A DNA stretch of 64,000 nucleotides from Marinobacterium sp. (GTDB lineage Bacteria > Pseudomonadota > Gammaproteobacteria > Pseudomonadales > Balneatricaceae). The translations under genes were made by a program, and so were the position numbers. Positions 27,712-37,297 of this stretch are shown here, in pieces. The notes under the pieces are model-generated. The model was not told where the DNA came from. It saw only the letters and a program-made list of their open reading frames with translations, and searched no databases. The stretch covers positions 1-64,000 of the forward strand of contig JAUWAC010000009.1 of NCBI GenBank assembly GCA_030602245.1. Reading direction: 5' to 3'. Position 1 is the stretch's first letter. The number at the start of each line of letters is the position of its first letter.

Positions 27712-29079
27712 ATGCGCCACTCTCGGCACTCGATGATCTACAGTCTGGGCGGTTTTTCCCTGGCCGGGCTCGTGTTGGGTGCAGTGGTCTCCTACCCCGG
27801 CTGGGGCCTCGCACTGGGCGCCGGTCTGTGGGGCGTTCTGCAGGCACGCCAGTACAATCGCCTGATGGACTGGCTGAGTCAGGAGGACGATGCCAATCTG
27901 CCCCCCGAAGGCGACGGCCCCTGGGGCGACCTGCTCGATCAGCTGGCGCGCCGACACAAGCGCAGCCAGACGCGCGAGCGCGAACTGCGCGCCGTGATTA
28001 CGCGGTTCCAGCAATCCACCGCCGCGCTCAGTGATGCGATCGTCATCATCGACAGCCACAACAACCTCGAATGGTGGAACCGCACCGCCGTCACGTTGCT
28101 TGGCCTGCAGGCGCGGGACCGCGGCAAATCGATCTTCAACCTGCTGCGCGATCCGCGCTTCATCCGCTACTACCGCAAGCTGCAGTATCAGGAGCCGCTG
28201 CAGCTGATCTCGCCGGTCAATCCGGATATCCATCTGCAGTACCAGATCGACCGCTTCGGCGAGGGTGACCGCATTCTGGTGGCCCGCGACATAACCCGTC
28301 TGGTCAGGCTCGAACAGACGCGACAGGACTTCGTCGCTAACGCCTCCCACGAGCTGCGCACGCCGCTGACCGTCATTCGCGGCTATCTGGAAACCTTCCT
28401 CGAGCAGGAGATGCCGCGTCCGCTGCAGCGCGGTCTGTCACAGATGCAGCAACAGGCGCGCCGCATGGAAAGCCTGGTCACCGATCTGCTGTTGCTGTCT
28501 CGGCTGGAATCGACCCAGCACATCAGCGATGAAGAACCGATCGGCATCCAGTCGCTGATCGCCCAGATTCACCGCGACGCGATCGACCTGTCCGGCGAGC
28601 AGGGACACCGGTTCGAGCTCGATATCGACAGCGATCACGATCTGGTCGGACAGAAGCTGGAGCTGCAGAGTGCGTTCTCCAACCTTGTCTTCAACGCCGT
28701 GCGCTACACGCCGGGGCCGGGGCTGATCGAGATCCGCTGGTATGTGGACGGCAAGGGCGGCCACTTCTCGGTGCGCGACAACGGTATCGGCATCGACCCG
28801 GTCCATATCCCGCGTCTGACCGAACGCTTCTACCGCGTCGACGAAAGCCGCTCATCGGCCAGTGGCGGTACCGGGCTTGGCCTCGCCATCGTCAAGCATG
28901 TGCTGATGCGCCACGGCGCCCAGCTCACCATCGAAAGCCGCAGCGGCAAGGGCAGCACCTTCAGCTGCCACTTCCCGCGGGATGCGATTCGCCGCCTCAA
29001 CGACGGCGACAGCGCCGATCAGAGCCGCACCGCACGCCCCGAAGCGCCGGCTTCACCGGAGTGCTCCTCGACCCAGTAG
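27712..29079 (+). CDS. phoR: Phosphate regulon sensor kinase PhoR
   Basis: 455-residue membrane histidine kinase. Two short N-terminal hydrophobic segments (about 9-44) are followed by a PAS domain (about 100-195), the dimerisation domain with H213 in NASHELRTPLTV, and the ATPase domain with NLVFNAVRYTP, DNGIGID and GGTGLGLAIVKHV. No large periplasmic domain is seen, as expected of PhoR. The 3' end overlaps the convergent cysZ gene by 61 bases. Confidence 0.96.
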   Translation: MRHSRHSMIYSLGGFSLAGLVLGAVVSYPGWGLALGAGLWGVLQARQYNRLMDWLSQEDDANLPPEGDGPWGDLLDQLARRHKRSQTRERELRAVITRFQQSTAALSDAIVIIDSHNNLEWWNRTAVTLLGLQARDRGKSIFNLLRDPRFIRYYRKLQYQEPLQLISPVNPDIHLQYQIDRFGEGDRILVARDITRLVRLEQTRQDFVANASHELRTPLTVIRGYLETFLEQEMPRPLQRGLSQMQQQARRMESLVTDLLLLSRLESTQHISDEEPIGIQSLIAQIHRDAIDLSGEQGHRFELDIDSDHDLVGQKLELQSAFSNLVFNAVRYTPGPGLIEIRWYVDGKGGHFSVRDNGIGIDPVHIPRLTERFYRVDESRSSASGGTGLGLAIVKHVLMRHGAQLTIESRSGKGSTFSCHFPRDAIRRLNDGDSADQSRTARPEAPASPECSSTQ

Positions 29080-29789
29080 ATGGTCGCACCGACAACGGCA
29101 GCGGGCATGATCAGCAGGTTGACCAGCGGCACCAGCATGCCGAACTGCACCAACGACCCGAAACCGACCGCCGTCAGCCGGCGCGACTTCAGCAGCCGCT
29201 TCATCTCGGCAAAGCTGACCCGGTTGTTATCCATCGGATAGTCGCAGTACTGGATCGCCATCATCCAGGCACCGAACAGGAACCAGACCAGCGGCATCAC
29301 CAGATTGATGACCGGGATAAAGCTGAGCACCAGCAGCACCAGCACCCGCGGCAGGTAGTACATCAGTTTCGCGACCTCGCGCCCCAGCGCCCGCGGTACC
29401 ATCTTCACCAGCTCGGCCCAGCCCTCGTCGGCGCTGACGGTACCGCGCAGTTCACGCTCCACCTTTTCCGACAAAAAGCCGTTGAACGGCGCCGCGATCA
29501 GATTGGCGACGATGGAGAAGCTGTAATACACCACCACCAGAATCAGCAACGCAAACAGCGGCCAGAGCAGATAGCGCAGAAACTCCAGCCAGCCCCAGTC
29601 CGGCAGCCAGGCGTTCATCATCCGGTCGATCCAGATATCGAACTGATCGACCAGCAGCCAGATCGCGCCACCGAACAGCAAAATGTTGATCACAAGTGGA
29701 ATGAGTACGAAACTGCGTATACCTGGCTGGGGCAGCATCGACAGACCGCGCAGAAAATAGCCGGCACCCCGCACTGGATTGGCACTCAT
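29019..29789 (-). CDS. cysZ: Sulfate transporter CysZ
   Basis: Inner-membrane protein for sulfate uptake, feeding cysteine synthesis. The 256-residue product matches CysZ throughout: GAGYFLRGLSMLPQPGIRSFVLIPL at the start, APFNGFLSEKVE, and the FLFGAWMMAIQYCDYPMDNN block near residue 170. Its last codons are antisense to the end of phoR. Confidence 0.92.
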   Translation of the reverse strand: MSANPVRGAGYFLRGLSMLPQPGIRSFVLIPLVINILLFGGAIWLLVDQFDIWIDRMMNAWLPDWGWLEFLRYLLWPLFALLILVVVYYSFSIVANLIAAPFNGFLSEKVERELRGTVSADEGWAELVKMVPRALGREVAKLMYYLPRVLVLLVLSFIPVINLVMPLVWFLFGAWMMAIQYCDYPMDNNRVSFAEMKRLLKSRRLTAVGFGSLVQFGMLVPLVNLLIMPAAVVGATIYWVEEHSGEAGASGRAVRL

Positions 29790-29798
29790 TGAGCCTCC

Positions 29799-30026
29799 TC
29801 AGACCATGAAATAAACAAGGAACCGAATCGCCACGGCCACCAGCATCAGGGTCAGGCCGGTGCGGTTGATCTTGAACTCCAGCGGCGTGAACTGAATCAG
29901 CGGCTGCCAGAACCTGAGCACGGCCTGCCAGTCCTGCGTGCGCTTGACGTACAGGCCCAGCGAGGTCAGAAACACCAGCAGGCCGCCCCAGAACAGAAAC
30001 GGCTCAATCATGGCCAGATAGATCAT
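29799..30026 (-). CDS. Small membrane protein, unknown function
   Basis: 75 residues with two hydrophobic segments (about 6-24 and 55-74) separated by a basic stretch (KRTQDWQAVLRFWQ). The ATG at 30024-30026 has AGAAGGA upstream; a longer frame lacks a site. It lies 9 bases upstream of cysZ on the same strand and is probably cotranscribed. I do not recognise a family. Confidence 0.65.
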   Translation of the reverse strand: MIYLAMIEPFLFWGGLLVFLTSLGLYVKRTQDWQAVLRFWQPLIQFTPLEFKINRTGLTLMLVAVAIRFLVYFMV

Positions 30027-30103
30027 CGGAATCCTTCTCTCAGAACGTATTAGGGACTGACACCGGGCCTTCATACCCGGTGATTCAGTTGACGGAGGTT
30101 AAC

Positions 30104-31045
30104 ATGAAAGCGATACGACTCCATGCCTTTGGCGGCCCCGAAAACCTGACGCTGGAGGCGGTCGACACGCCGACCCCGGCGCGTGGCGAGGTGCTGATTC
30201 GCAACCGCGCCGCCGGCGTCAATCCGATCGACTGGAAGACCTGCTCCGGCGGTGGCGCCAGCGCGTTTATCGGTGAGCTGCCGTTCGTGCCGGGCTGGGA
30301 GTGTGCCGGAACCGTCGCCGCGGTGGGTGCTGGCGTCGTCGATTTCAAACCGGGCGATGAGGTGTTCGGTTTCCTGCGCTTCCCGGAAGCGGCCGGCTGT
30401 TATGCCGAGTATGTCGTCGCCCCGGCCAACCAGATCGCGCTGCGCCCGCAGCCGCTGGACGTGGTCGCCGCGGCCGGGCTCGGCCTCGCCGGCCTGACGG
30501 CGTGGCAGGCACTGCACGACAAGGCCGGGCTCAAGCCGGGCCAGCGGGTGTTGATTCTGGCTGCCTCCGGCGGCGTCGGGCATCTGGCCGTACAGCTGGC
30601 CAAAGCCGCCGGCGCCTACGTCATCGGCACGGCTTCGCACCAGAACCAGGCGTTCCTGCGCACGCTGGGCTGTGATGAAACGATCGACTATGGCAGCGAA
30701 AATCTGGCGCTGGCGGTACGCGATGTGGATATCATCATCGACGGGGTAGGCGGTGCCGCGGCCGTGGAGGCGCTGAGCTGCCTGAACTCCGATGGCATCA
30801 TCGTGACGCTGCCGTCGGTCACTGCGGCCGAGGTGATCGCCGCGGCCGAGAAGGGCGGTTATCGGGCTCTGGGGATTCGGGTCGAACCCAACGGCAGTCA
30901 GCTGGAGCAGCTCGCTGCGCTGGTCGCGGACGGCCGCCTGTCACTGACCGTTGGTGCAGTACTGCCGCTGGCACAGGCGGCACAGGCGCATCAGCAGAGC
31001 GCCAGCGGCCATCAGCGCGGCAAAATCGTGCTGCAGATCGACTGA
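30104..31045 (+). CDS. NADP-dependent quinone oxidoreductase-like (MDR family)
   Basis: 313-residue medium-chain dehydrogenase/reductase. The catalytic half has AAGVNPIDWKT and FVPGWECAGTV; the Rossmann half has LILAASGGVGHLAVQLAKAAGA. There are no structural zinc cysteines, so it fits the zinc-free quinone reductase group. ATG at 30104 behind GGAGGTTAAC. It is divergent from the cysZ pair. The substrate is unknown. Confidence 0.87.
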   Translation: MKAIRLHAFGGPENLTLEAVDTPTPARGEVLIRNRAAGVNPIDWKTCSGGGASAFIGELPFVPGWECAGTVAAVGAGVVDFKPGDEVFGFLRFPEAAGCYAEYVVAPANQIALRPQPLDVVAAAGLGLAGLTAWQALHDKAGLKPGQRVLILAASGGVGHLAVQLAKAAGAYVIGTASHQNQAFLRTLGCDETIDYGSENLALAVRDVDIIIDGVGGAAAVEALSCLNSDGIIVTLPSVTAAEVIAAAEKGGYRALGIRVEPNGSQLEQLAALVADGRLSLTVGAVLPLAQAAQAHQQSASGHQRGKIVLQID

Positions 31046-31049
31046 AACC

Positions 31050-31514
31050 TCAGTGCGCGGCGCTGTCGGCAGCGACGGCGCCGTCTGCCGCCGAACAGAA
31101 ATACTGCTGTTGACGCAGCAACAGGCGACAGCCCTCACCGCGAATATCCTGTCCCCAGCAGGTGTCACGCGCCCAGCTCTTGTCCTCTTCGCTCGGCTCC
31201 TCACGGTAGGGCGGCACCCCCTCACAGAACGCCGGCGCCGGGCGCGCCGTCTCCAGACAGGCATCGAGGAAGCGACCGTACTTCACCGTGCAGCTGAAGC
31301 CGCTGCACTGACTGTCGAAATCGCTCAGCGCCTTGTCAAGACAGGCCTGCTGGTCGTGTGTCTGGCCAAATTCGAGGCCGGCGCTACGAAACCGCTCGGC
31401 CTCCTCGGCACGCTCGGCATTGAACTCGGCCAGCCACTCATCCTTCTGCGACCAGAACCAGCCACCGGCGACGAGGGCCAGCAGCAGACAGGCCAGCAGG
31501 ATTTTCTTCCACAT
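31050..31514 (-). CDS. Cysteine-rich exported or anchored protein, unknown
   Basis: 154 residues. An N-terminal hydrophobic segment (MWKKILLACLLLALVAGGW) is followed by an extracytoplasmic part with eight cysteines, including CSGFSC and FCEG, that could form disulfides. The ATG at 31512-31514 is used. It is the last gene of a three-gene unit that starts with a DUF416 gene. No family recognised. Confidence 0.6.
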   Translation of the reverse strand: MWKKILLACLLLALVAGGWFWSQKDEWLAEFNAERAEEAERFRSAGLEFGQTHDQQACLDKALSDFDSQCSGFSCTVKYGRFLDACLETARPAPAFCEGVPPYREEPSEEDKSWARDTCWGQDIRGEGCRLLLRQQQYFCSAADGAVAADSAAH

Positions 31515-31530
31515 AGAGACTCCGAACAGA

Positions 31531-31794
31531 TCAGCCGCGGCCGCGATAGAGGCCGACGAGACAGAACAGCAGGCCCAGTACCGACAACAGCATGAAGCCA
31601 TTGACGAACAACGGGTGGCGCTGCATGTAGGGGATAACGGAATAGTCGCCGCTGCTTTCGCACCGGCTTGCGCTGTAATTCCACGCGCCACCGCCGTCGA
31701 GGCAGCTGTCAACGGCGGAAAGCTCGACCATATAGGCGGTCATCAGCGCCAGCGGCGGCAGAATCAGCAGTAACAGTCCGACACGCAGTATCAT
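31531..31794 (-). CDS. Small two-helix membrane protein, unknown
   Basis: 87 residues with helices at about 2-24 and 64-84. The segment between them has two cysteines (DSC and SRCES) and would lie in the periplasm. Its start overlaps the stop of the DUF416 gene by one base (TGATG), which indicates coupling, and 16 bases separate it from the cysteine-rich gene. No family recognised. Confidence 0.6.
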   Translation of the reverse strand: MILRVGLLLLILPPLALMTAYMVELSAVDSCLDGGGAWNYSASRCESSGDYSVIPYMQRHPLFVNGFMLLSVLGLLFCLVGLYRGRG

Positions 31795-32402
31795 CAGGCG
31801 TCTTCACCACTGATGCCGATATTGCTGACGCCTTCGTTCTCGGCCAGCGTGCGCAGCTCGGCGATAAAGCCCGGGTTGGGCTGGCGCTGACCGCGCAGCC
31901 GGTCGATGACCTCTTCGCGGAACGCATCCTCGTCCAGCATCAGATCGTGCGTGTTGATGAAGCGCACCAGCTCCTCATCCGACATCTGATCGTTGGCTTC
32001 GCTGACTTCGATGAAGGTGGCCACGCATTCCCGGGACAGATTCGCTACCTCGACCGCTTCCGCCATGTCGCCTTCGATCACACAGGTCAGCGTGGAGTAG
32101 AGGGCAACGACGGCGTCATACGCCGGCATGGCACCGTACATGTCGTATTCGTCCAGATCCGGGATATTCGCCTCGACATTGTCGAGCTGCACCTCGGCGT
32201 TGAGTCTGGCACCGCTGCCGGCGAGCTGGTTCCAGACCCCATCGAGGATGGTGCGCAGCTGCCGGTAATCGCCGAACCCGACCAGTCGCGAGAACAGCTG
32301 GTAGTTCGGGAACATGCGCTCGGTCAGTGCGGCGCTGAACGCCACCAGCTGCCAGCCGTCGAGCCCCTTGAGCTGTTTCTCCATTTGCAGCATTTCGGTC
32401 AT
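31794..32402 (-). CDS. DUF416 (YjaG) family protein
   Basis: 202-residue cytosolic protein of a conserved gammaproteobacterial family without known function. Conserved parts are [23 protein letters not shown] and the acidic [22 protein letters not shown]. It heads a three-gene transcript and is divergent from the LOG-family gene. Confidence 0.85.
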   Translation of the reverse strand: MTEMLQMEKQLKGLDGWQLVAFSAALTERMFPNYQLFSRLVGFGDYRQLRTILDGVWNQLAGSGARLNAEVQLDNVEANIPDLDEYDMYGAMPAYDAVVALYSTLTCVIEGDMAEAVEVANLSRECVATFIEVSEANDQMSDEELVRFINTHDLMLDEDAFREEVIDRLRGQRQPNPGFIAELRTLAENEGVSNIGISGEDA

Positions 32403-32556
32403 CGTCAGATCTCCGGTCGGATCGGGTACAGTCAGGCGCCTATTGTACGGCCTGACAGCATCGATCTGTAGTCAAAACGGGGTTCCGATGGCAACATCTT
32501 GGCACACGGGGTACCAACCCGCGCAACGCACAACCACTCGTTCTCAGGGAGCAGCC

Positions 32557-33144
32557 ATGTCCGACACCCTTCGACTCTGCGTTTACTGTGGCTCCAGCAT
32601 GGGCCTGGAGCCGGCTTACGAGCGGGTCGCCCGCGCGCTGGGCCAGCGTCTGGCCGCGGCGGGGATCGGGCTGGTGTACGGCGGTGGCTCGGTGGGGCTG
32701 ATGGGGGCCGTCGCCGACGGCGCACTGGCGGCCGAGGGCGAGGTGATCGGCATTATCCCCGAGAGTCTGGCCCGGGCCGAAGTGGCCCATGCCGGGCTGA
32801 CACAGCTGGAAGTGGTGCCCGACATGCATACCCGCAAGGCGCGCATGGCCGCGCTGTCGCACGGATTCATCGCGCTGCCGGGCGGCATCGGCACGCTGGA
32901 GGAGCTGTTCGAAACCTGGACCTGGGCCCAGCTCGGCTATCACGCCAAACCGATCGGCCTGCTCGATGTGGACGGCTTCTACCAGCCGCTGCTGCAGTTT
33001 CTCGAACACACCCTGAAACAGGGTTTCATTCGTCAGAGCTGCCGTGACCTGCTGTACGTGGAGCAGGACGCACCGGCACTGCTCAAGCGCCTGCAGGCCG
33101 CGATCGGCGCCGGTGCCAGCGGCTTCGACGCCACGCCGATCTGA
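32557..33144 (+). CDS. LOG-family (cytokinin riboside 5'-monophosphate phosphoribohydrolase-like) protein
   Basis: 195-residue Rossmann-fold enzyme. The family motif [16 protein letters not shown] near residue 108 and [16 protein letters not shown] are intact, as is the MHTRKARM block. Family members cleave nucleotide 5'-monophosphates to the base and ribose phosphate; the bacterial substrate is often unknown. ATG at 32557, chosen over an open upstream frame because the conserved start [16 protein letters not shown] follows. Confidence 0.88.
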   Translation: MSDTLRLCVYCGSSMGLEPAYERVARALGQRLAAAGIGLVYGGGSVGLMGAVADGALAAEGEVIGIIPESLARAEVAHAGLTQLEVVPDMHTRKARMAALSHGFIALPGGIGTLEELFETWTWAQLGYHAKPIGLLDVDGFYQPLLQFLEHTLKQGFIRQSCRDLLYVEQDAPALLKRLQAAIGAGASGFDATPI

Positions 33145-33233
33145 CCGCGGATCGGCTGCGCGGGCTGGTAATTGCTGGTCGCTTTTCGTACTCTCGAAAC
33201 CTTGTTTGAAACACTGGACGCGCGCCCACCACC

Positions 33234-34169
33234 ATGTCCCGGTCCCTGCTGCGACTCACGACGTTTCTCTGCCTGCTGCTGACCGGCACCGGGCTCCTGT
33301 CAGGCACTGTTCAGGCGCAGACGCTGGTGATCGCTCAGGTCAGCGACCGGCCGAAAAAGGACTTCAAGCAGCTGCGCCCGATGGCGCAGCATATCGCCGC
33401 GCAATTGGCGGAGTTCGGTTTCGATCGCGCCGAGGTTCAGCTCTATCGCAGCGCCGATGACCTGATCGCCGCCGCCCGCAGCGGTCAGGTGCACTGGATC
33501 AGCGAGACGCCGTACACCGCAGCCCGACTGGTTCGCGAAGCCAACTGCCGCGCACTCGCACAGAAATGGAAGAACGGCCAGCCGCGCTATCAGACCCTGA
33601 TCTACACCCGCAGCGATGCACCGATCCACACCCTGTCCGATCTCATCGGCCAGCGCATCGCGTTCGAACACCCCGACTCCTTCAGCAGCTACTACCTGCC
33701 ACGGCGGCTTCTGGAACAGGCGGGGCTCACGCTGTCAGCGCTTGAGCACGCCAGCGACCCGGTGCCGCCCGGCACGGTCGGCTATCTGTTCAGCCGGAAC
33801 GAGAAAAACAACGCGCTCTGGGTCGACAAGGGGCTGGTTGCCGCCGGGGCGCTGAACGATGGCGACTGGGAGGCCGACACCCGGGTACCGACCGCCATTC
33901 GCGCGCGCCTGCGCGTGCTGCACCGCTCGGACTACTACCCCAGAGCGTTCGAGCTCGTCACCCCCGCCATGCCGGCGGCGGCGGCAGAGAAGATGCAGCA
34001 GCTGCTGCTGGCGATGAACAGCACCAGCCATCCGGCCCTGCTGGCCCGCTATGAGAACACTGAGGCCTTCGCCACCGTCAGCGACGACGACCGGCGCTTC
34101 CTGTCCTCGCTGACAGCGCTCGACGACACCGCTCACACAGCGGCGTCCGGGGAGGCGGCACAGCGATGA
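33234..34169 (+). CDS. PhnD-like periplasmic phosphate/phosphonate-binding protein
   Basis: 311-residue secreted solute-binding protein. The signal peptide ends about VQAQT; the mature part has WISETPYTAARLV and LIGQRIAFEHPDSFSSYYLPR, typical of PhnD-type proteins. No ABC permease or ATPase gene is next to it. Its stop overlaps the start of a GGDEF-EAL gene by 4 bases (ATGA), so it probably serves as a sensor input. The ligand is unknown. Confidence 0.82.
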   Translation: MSRSLLRLTTFLCLLLTGTGLLSGTVQAQTLVIAQVSDRPKKDFKQLRPMAQHIAAQLAEFGFDRAEVQLYRSADDLIAAARSGQVHWISETPYTAARLVREANCRALAQKWKNGQPRYQTLIYTRSDAPIHTLSDLIGQRIAFEHPDSFSSYYLPRRLLEQAGLTLSALEHASDPVPPGTVGYLFSRNEKNNALWVDKGLVAAGALNDGDWEADTRVPTAIRARLRVLHRSDYYPRAFELVTPAMPAAAAEKMQQLLLAMNSTSHPALLARYENTEAFATVSDDDRRFLSSLTALDDTAHTAASGEAAQR

Positions 34170-36304
34170 AGCGGCATTTCTCGGTCATCACCCGACTGTC
34201 CCTGCTGCTGACGCTGCTCGCAGCCCTGATCATGCTGGCGCTGATGATGGCGGTGGATGACTCGCTGAAACGGTTTCAGCAGAACTCGGTCGAAACCGAT
34301 CAGGCGTACATGGCGCGCATCATGCGCAACCAGCTTGAACATGACGCCTTGCTGCTGGTGCGGGCACTGGGTGACAACCTCGGCGTCGAGATCTACAACC
34401 GCGACCTGAGTGCGATCGGGCAGGCGTTCGAGCGTCTGGATCAGACCCGCGCTCTGCTCTACTTCTTCATCTACGATCGCGACGGCCTGATCATCCATGA
34501 CGGCAGCGCCTCGGTACAGCGCTTCGGCGCGCCGGTACGCGAGCACACCCCCACCGACCTTCGTACCGGCATGAGCGAACATCTGCTCTGGCAGCAGGAC
34601 CAGCTGCACCTGAACACGCAGGTCAGCGTCGGTGCCGAGCCGCTGGCCGGCATCGCCGTTGGCTTCGATTACTCGCAGGCGATGGCCAGCGTGCGCGCCG
34701 AAGCCGCCGCCCTCGAACATGACGAGCAGGGCCTGTTTCAGGATCTGCGCCAGGCGATTCTGATCACCTTCGTGCTTCTGCTGCCGATCTGCATGCTCAG
34801 TGCGCGCTGGCTCACCCGCGCCCTGCTCAGCCCGCTGCAGACGCTGACCGAGCGCAGCGTGCGCTATGCCGACGGCGAGCGCGAACTCAGCTTCGAGCTG
34901 CACCGCGACGATGAGCTCGGCCGCCTCGGCAGCGCGCTGGAACGGATGCGTCAGGCACTGGAACAGAGCCACCATCAGGTCCACCAGATGGCATACGAGG
35001 ACGCCGTCACCGGCCTGCCGAACCGGCGCTGGTTCCAGCACAAGCTCAACGAGGTGATGCACCGCTGCGCCAGCGTCGACAGCCGCTTTGCCGTGCTGTT
35101 CATCGATCTGGACCACTTCAAGCAGGTCAACGACACGGCGGGGCATGAGCGCGGCGATCATCTGCTGCGCGAAGTCTCACGGCGTCTGCGCGCGACGCTC
35201 AACGCACAGCACAACCGCCGGGGTCCGGAGCCGTTGCTGGCACGCCTCGGCGGCGACGAATTCGTCATCCTGCTGCCCGGCATCCAGACCTCGGAAGAGG
35301 GCGCCGATACCGCCCGCGCCCTGGCCGCGGCGCTGGCCAGCCCGTTCCTGCTCAACGGGCAGTACTTCTCCATCTCCTGCAGCATCGGTATCACCGTGTA
35401 TCCGGACGATGGTGTCAGCGCCAGCGAGATTCTCAAACACGCCGATATCGCCATGTACTCGGCCAAGCAGCACGGCCGCAACCAGTTTGCGTTCTTCCAG
35501 CGCGGCATGACCGAAGACCTGCGCGAACGGCTCGAGATCCAGCAGGGGATTCGTGATGCGATCGACGCAGACCACCTGTTCCTCGAATACCAGCCGATCT
35601 TCGATCTGCAGAGCGGGCGCATGCGCTGTGCCGAAGCGCTGCTGCGCTGGCAGCACCCGGAGCAGGGGCTGATCTCGCCGGCGCGCTTCATCCCGATCAT
35701 CGAGGAGTCTGACCTGATTGAGGACGTGACGCGCTGGGTCGCACGACGGGCGATGCGCGATCTCAAACCGCTGCTCGAACGGGACCCGGCATTCAGCGTG
35801 TCGATCAACATCTCCGGTGCCGCGGTACACCAGCTCGAACTCTGCGACCATATCTGTCAGCTCAAGGAAGCGCACAGCCTGCCGGATGGCAGCCTCTGCA
35901 TCGAGCTGACCGAAACCAGCATGATCAGCCACCTCGAGCGCAGCGAAACAGCACTGCGGCGCTGGAAGGCGGCCGGAATCGAGATCTGGGTCGACGATTT
36001 CGGCACCGGCTATTCGTCGCTGGCCTACCTCAACAGCCTCTCCATCGACGGCCTCAAAATCGATCGCTCATTTGTCCACAACCTGATCGACGGCCATTCC
36101 AAGCCGCTGATCGACGCGATGGTCGCACTGGCCGACTCGCTGTCGATCGAAACCGTTGCCGAAGGGGTCGAAACCGAACAGCAACGGGAAACACTCACGC
36201 GCATGGGCGTTACCTTCGGGCAGGGTTTCGGGCTGGCGCGACCGATGCGGATTGAACAACTCAGCGAGCAGCTGGTCCGCTTGCGGGAGACGATGGACGT
36301 ATGA
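34166..36304 (+). CDS. Membrane GGDEF-EAL protein (c-di-GMP turnover)
   Basis: 712 residues. An N-terminal helix (about 9-28), a periplasmic domain to about 190, a second helix (about 193-213), a HAMP-like segment, then GGDEF (motif GGDEF near 362) and EAL (motif EALLRW near 489). EAL catalytic residues are visible in SINIS, ELTETS, DDFGTGYSS, LKIDRSF and AEGVET, so phosphodiesterase activity is likely; the GGDEF site also looks intact. Coupled by ATGA overlaps to the PhnD-like gene upstream and the beta-barrel gene downstream. Confidence 0.93.
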   Translation: MKRHFSVITRLSLLLTLLAALIMLALMMAVDDSLKRFQQNSVETDQAYMARIMRNQLEHDALLLVRALGDNLGVEIYNRDLSAIGQAFERLDQTRALLYFFIYDRDGLIIHDGSASVQRFGAPVREHTPTDLRTGMSEHLLWQQDQLHLNTQVSVGAEPLAGIAVGFDYSQAMASVRAEAAALEHDEQGLFQDLRQAILITFVLLLPICMLSARWLTRALLSPLQTLTERSVRYADGERELSFELHRDDELGRLGSALERMRQALEQSHHQVHQMAYEDAVTGLPNRRWFQHKLNEVMHRCASVDSRFAVLFIDLDHFKQVNDTAGHERGDHLLREVSRRLRATLNAQHNRRGPEPLLARLGGDEFVILLPGIQTSEEGADTARALAAALASPFLLNGQYFSISCSIGITVYPDDGVSASEILKHADIAMYSAKQHGRNQFAFFQRGMTEDLRERLEIQQGIRDAIDADHLFLEYQPIFDLQSGRMRCAEALLRWQHPEQGLISPARFIPIIEESDLIEDVTRWVARRAMRDLKPLLERDPAFSVSINISGAAVHQLELCDHICQLKEAHSLPDGSLCIELTETSMISHLERSETALRRWKAAGIEIWVDDFGTGYSSLAYLNSLSIDGLKIDRSFVHNLIDGHSKPLIDAMVALADSLSIETVAEGVETEQQRETLTRMGVTFGQGFGLARPMRIEQLSEQLVRLRETMDV

Positions 36305-37209
36305 TGCGAGCGCTTTTCCTCGCCACACTGGCGCTGCTACCCGGCCTTGCGGCGGCCGGCATCGAGATCAGCAGCGACGTCACGTATCACGACGGTGTCG
36401 CCCGCAGCGAGATCAAATACGAAGATGACGGCAGCTTCGATGAGCGCGTCGACAGCCGCAAGACACGCTGGCAGAACGACAGTCGGGTGCAGATCGAGCT
36501 GAACCCCGACGCCGAGTGGCGCTGGAGTGCCCGTCTGGGCCACAACGTCCGCCGTACCCGCGACGAGAAGCGCGAATACCGTGAAGACGGCACGCTGAAA
36601 AACGACAAGAGCCGCACCGAATGGCGTCAATACAGCTATGTGGGCATGGGACTGCGCCGGGATCTCGGCTCCCTGCTCGGCGGCGACGGCTGGCGCCTGC
36701 GCCTTTACCACGACCGCTTTTTCGACGTCGAATACAGCGCCACCCATCTGGCCGCGGATGCGCGGCCGATCGCCGGGCGCGGTACCGGCTACGAAACCGA
36801 GGTTCGGCTGCAGGCGGAATACCCGACAACCGCGTTCAGCGTCTACGTTATGCCCCGACTCAGCATCAAGCACCAGCGCTTCAGTGGCTGGACCAACAGC
36901 GCCCGTGACCGGCTCGAAAACGCGGAGCAGGAGCTGCAGTATGAAGCCCGCCTGTGGCTGGACTGGATCACGCCGCTGGATGGCTGGGAACTGCTTGGCG
37001 GCCCAACCTGGCAACGTGAAGACAAGGCGGAGCGCGCGCCGGGAGAGGCGTGGCAGTGGGACGACGAGGAGCAGTGGCTGGCCACGCTGCGACTGGAATA
37101 CGAAGCGCCCAACCCCGGCTTTGAACTGGAGCTGCAGGCCGAGCACTGGCTGAACGGCGCCGATCGCGGCGATACCCGCTACCAGATCGAACTCAGCTAC
37201 GAGTTCTGA
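36301..37209 (+). CDS. Predicted outer-membrane beta-barrel, uncharacterised
   Basis: 302 residues: signal peptide (MMRALFLATLALLPGLAAA), then alternating amphipathic strands rich in aromatic and charged residues, ending LSYEF. The terminal phenylalanine is the usual signal for barrel insertion. It starts in the stop of the GGDEF-EAL gene (ATGA). No known family is recognised; the size would suit a 12-14 strand barrel. Its job in a c-di-GMP operon is unknown. Confidence 0.72.
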   Translation: MMRALFLATLALLPGLAAAGIEISSDVTYHDGVARSEIKYEDDGSFDERVDSRKTRWQNDSRVQIELNPDAEWRWSARLGHNVRRTRDEKREYREDGTLKNDKSRTEWRQYSYVGMGLRRDLGSLLGGDGWRLRLYHDRFFDVEYSATHLAADARPIAGRGTGYETEVRLQAEYPTTAFSVYVMPRLSIKHQRFSGWTNSARDRLENAEQELQYEARLWLDWITPLDGWELLGGPTWQREDKAERAPGEAWQWDDEEQWLATLRLEYEAPNPGFELELQAEHWLNGADRGDTRYQIELSYEF

Positions 37210-37297
37210 CGGTATCACTGCCGTTTCCGCTCCGGCGGGCGGCAGTCATAGAAGAGCTGCGGCCAGGACGGCCGCCATGAAGATCAAGGAGCAGATC

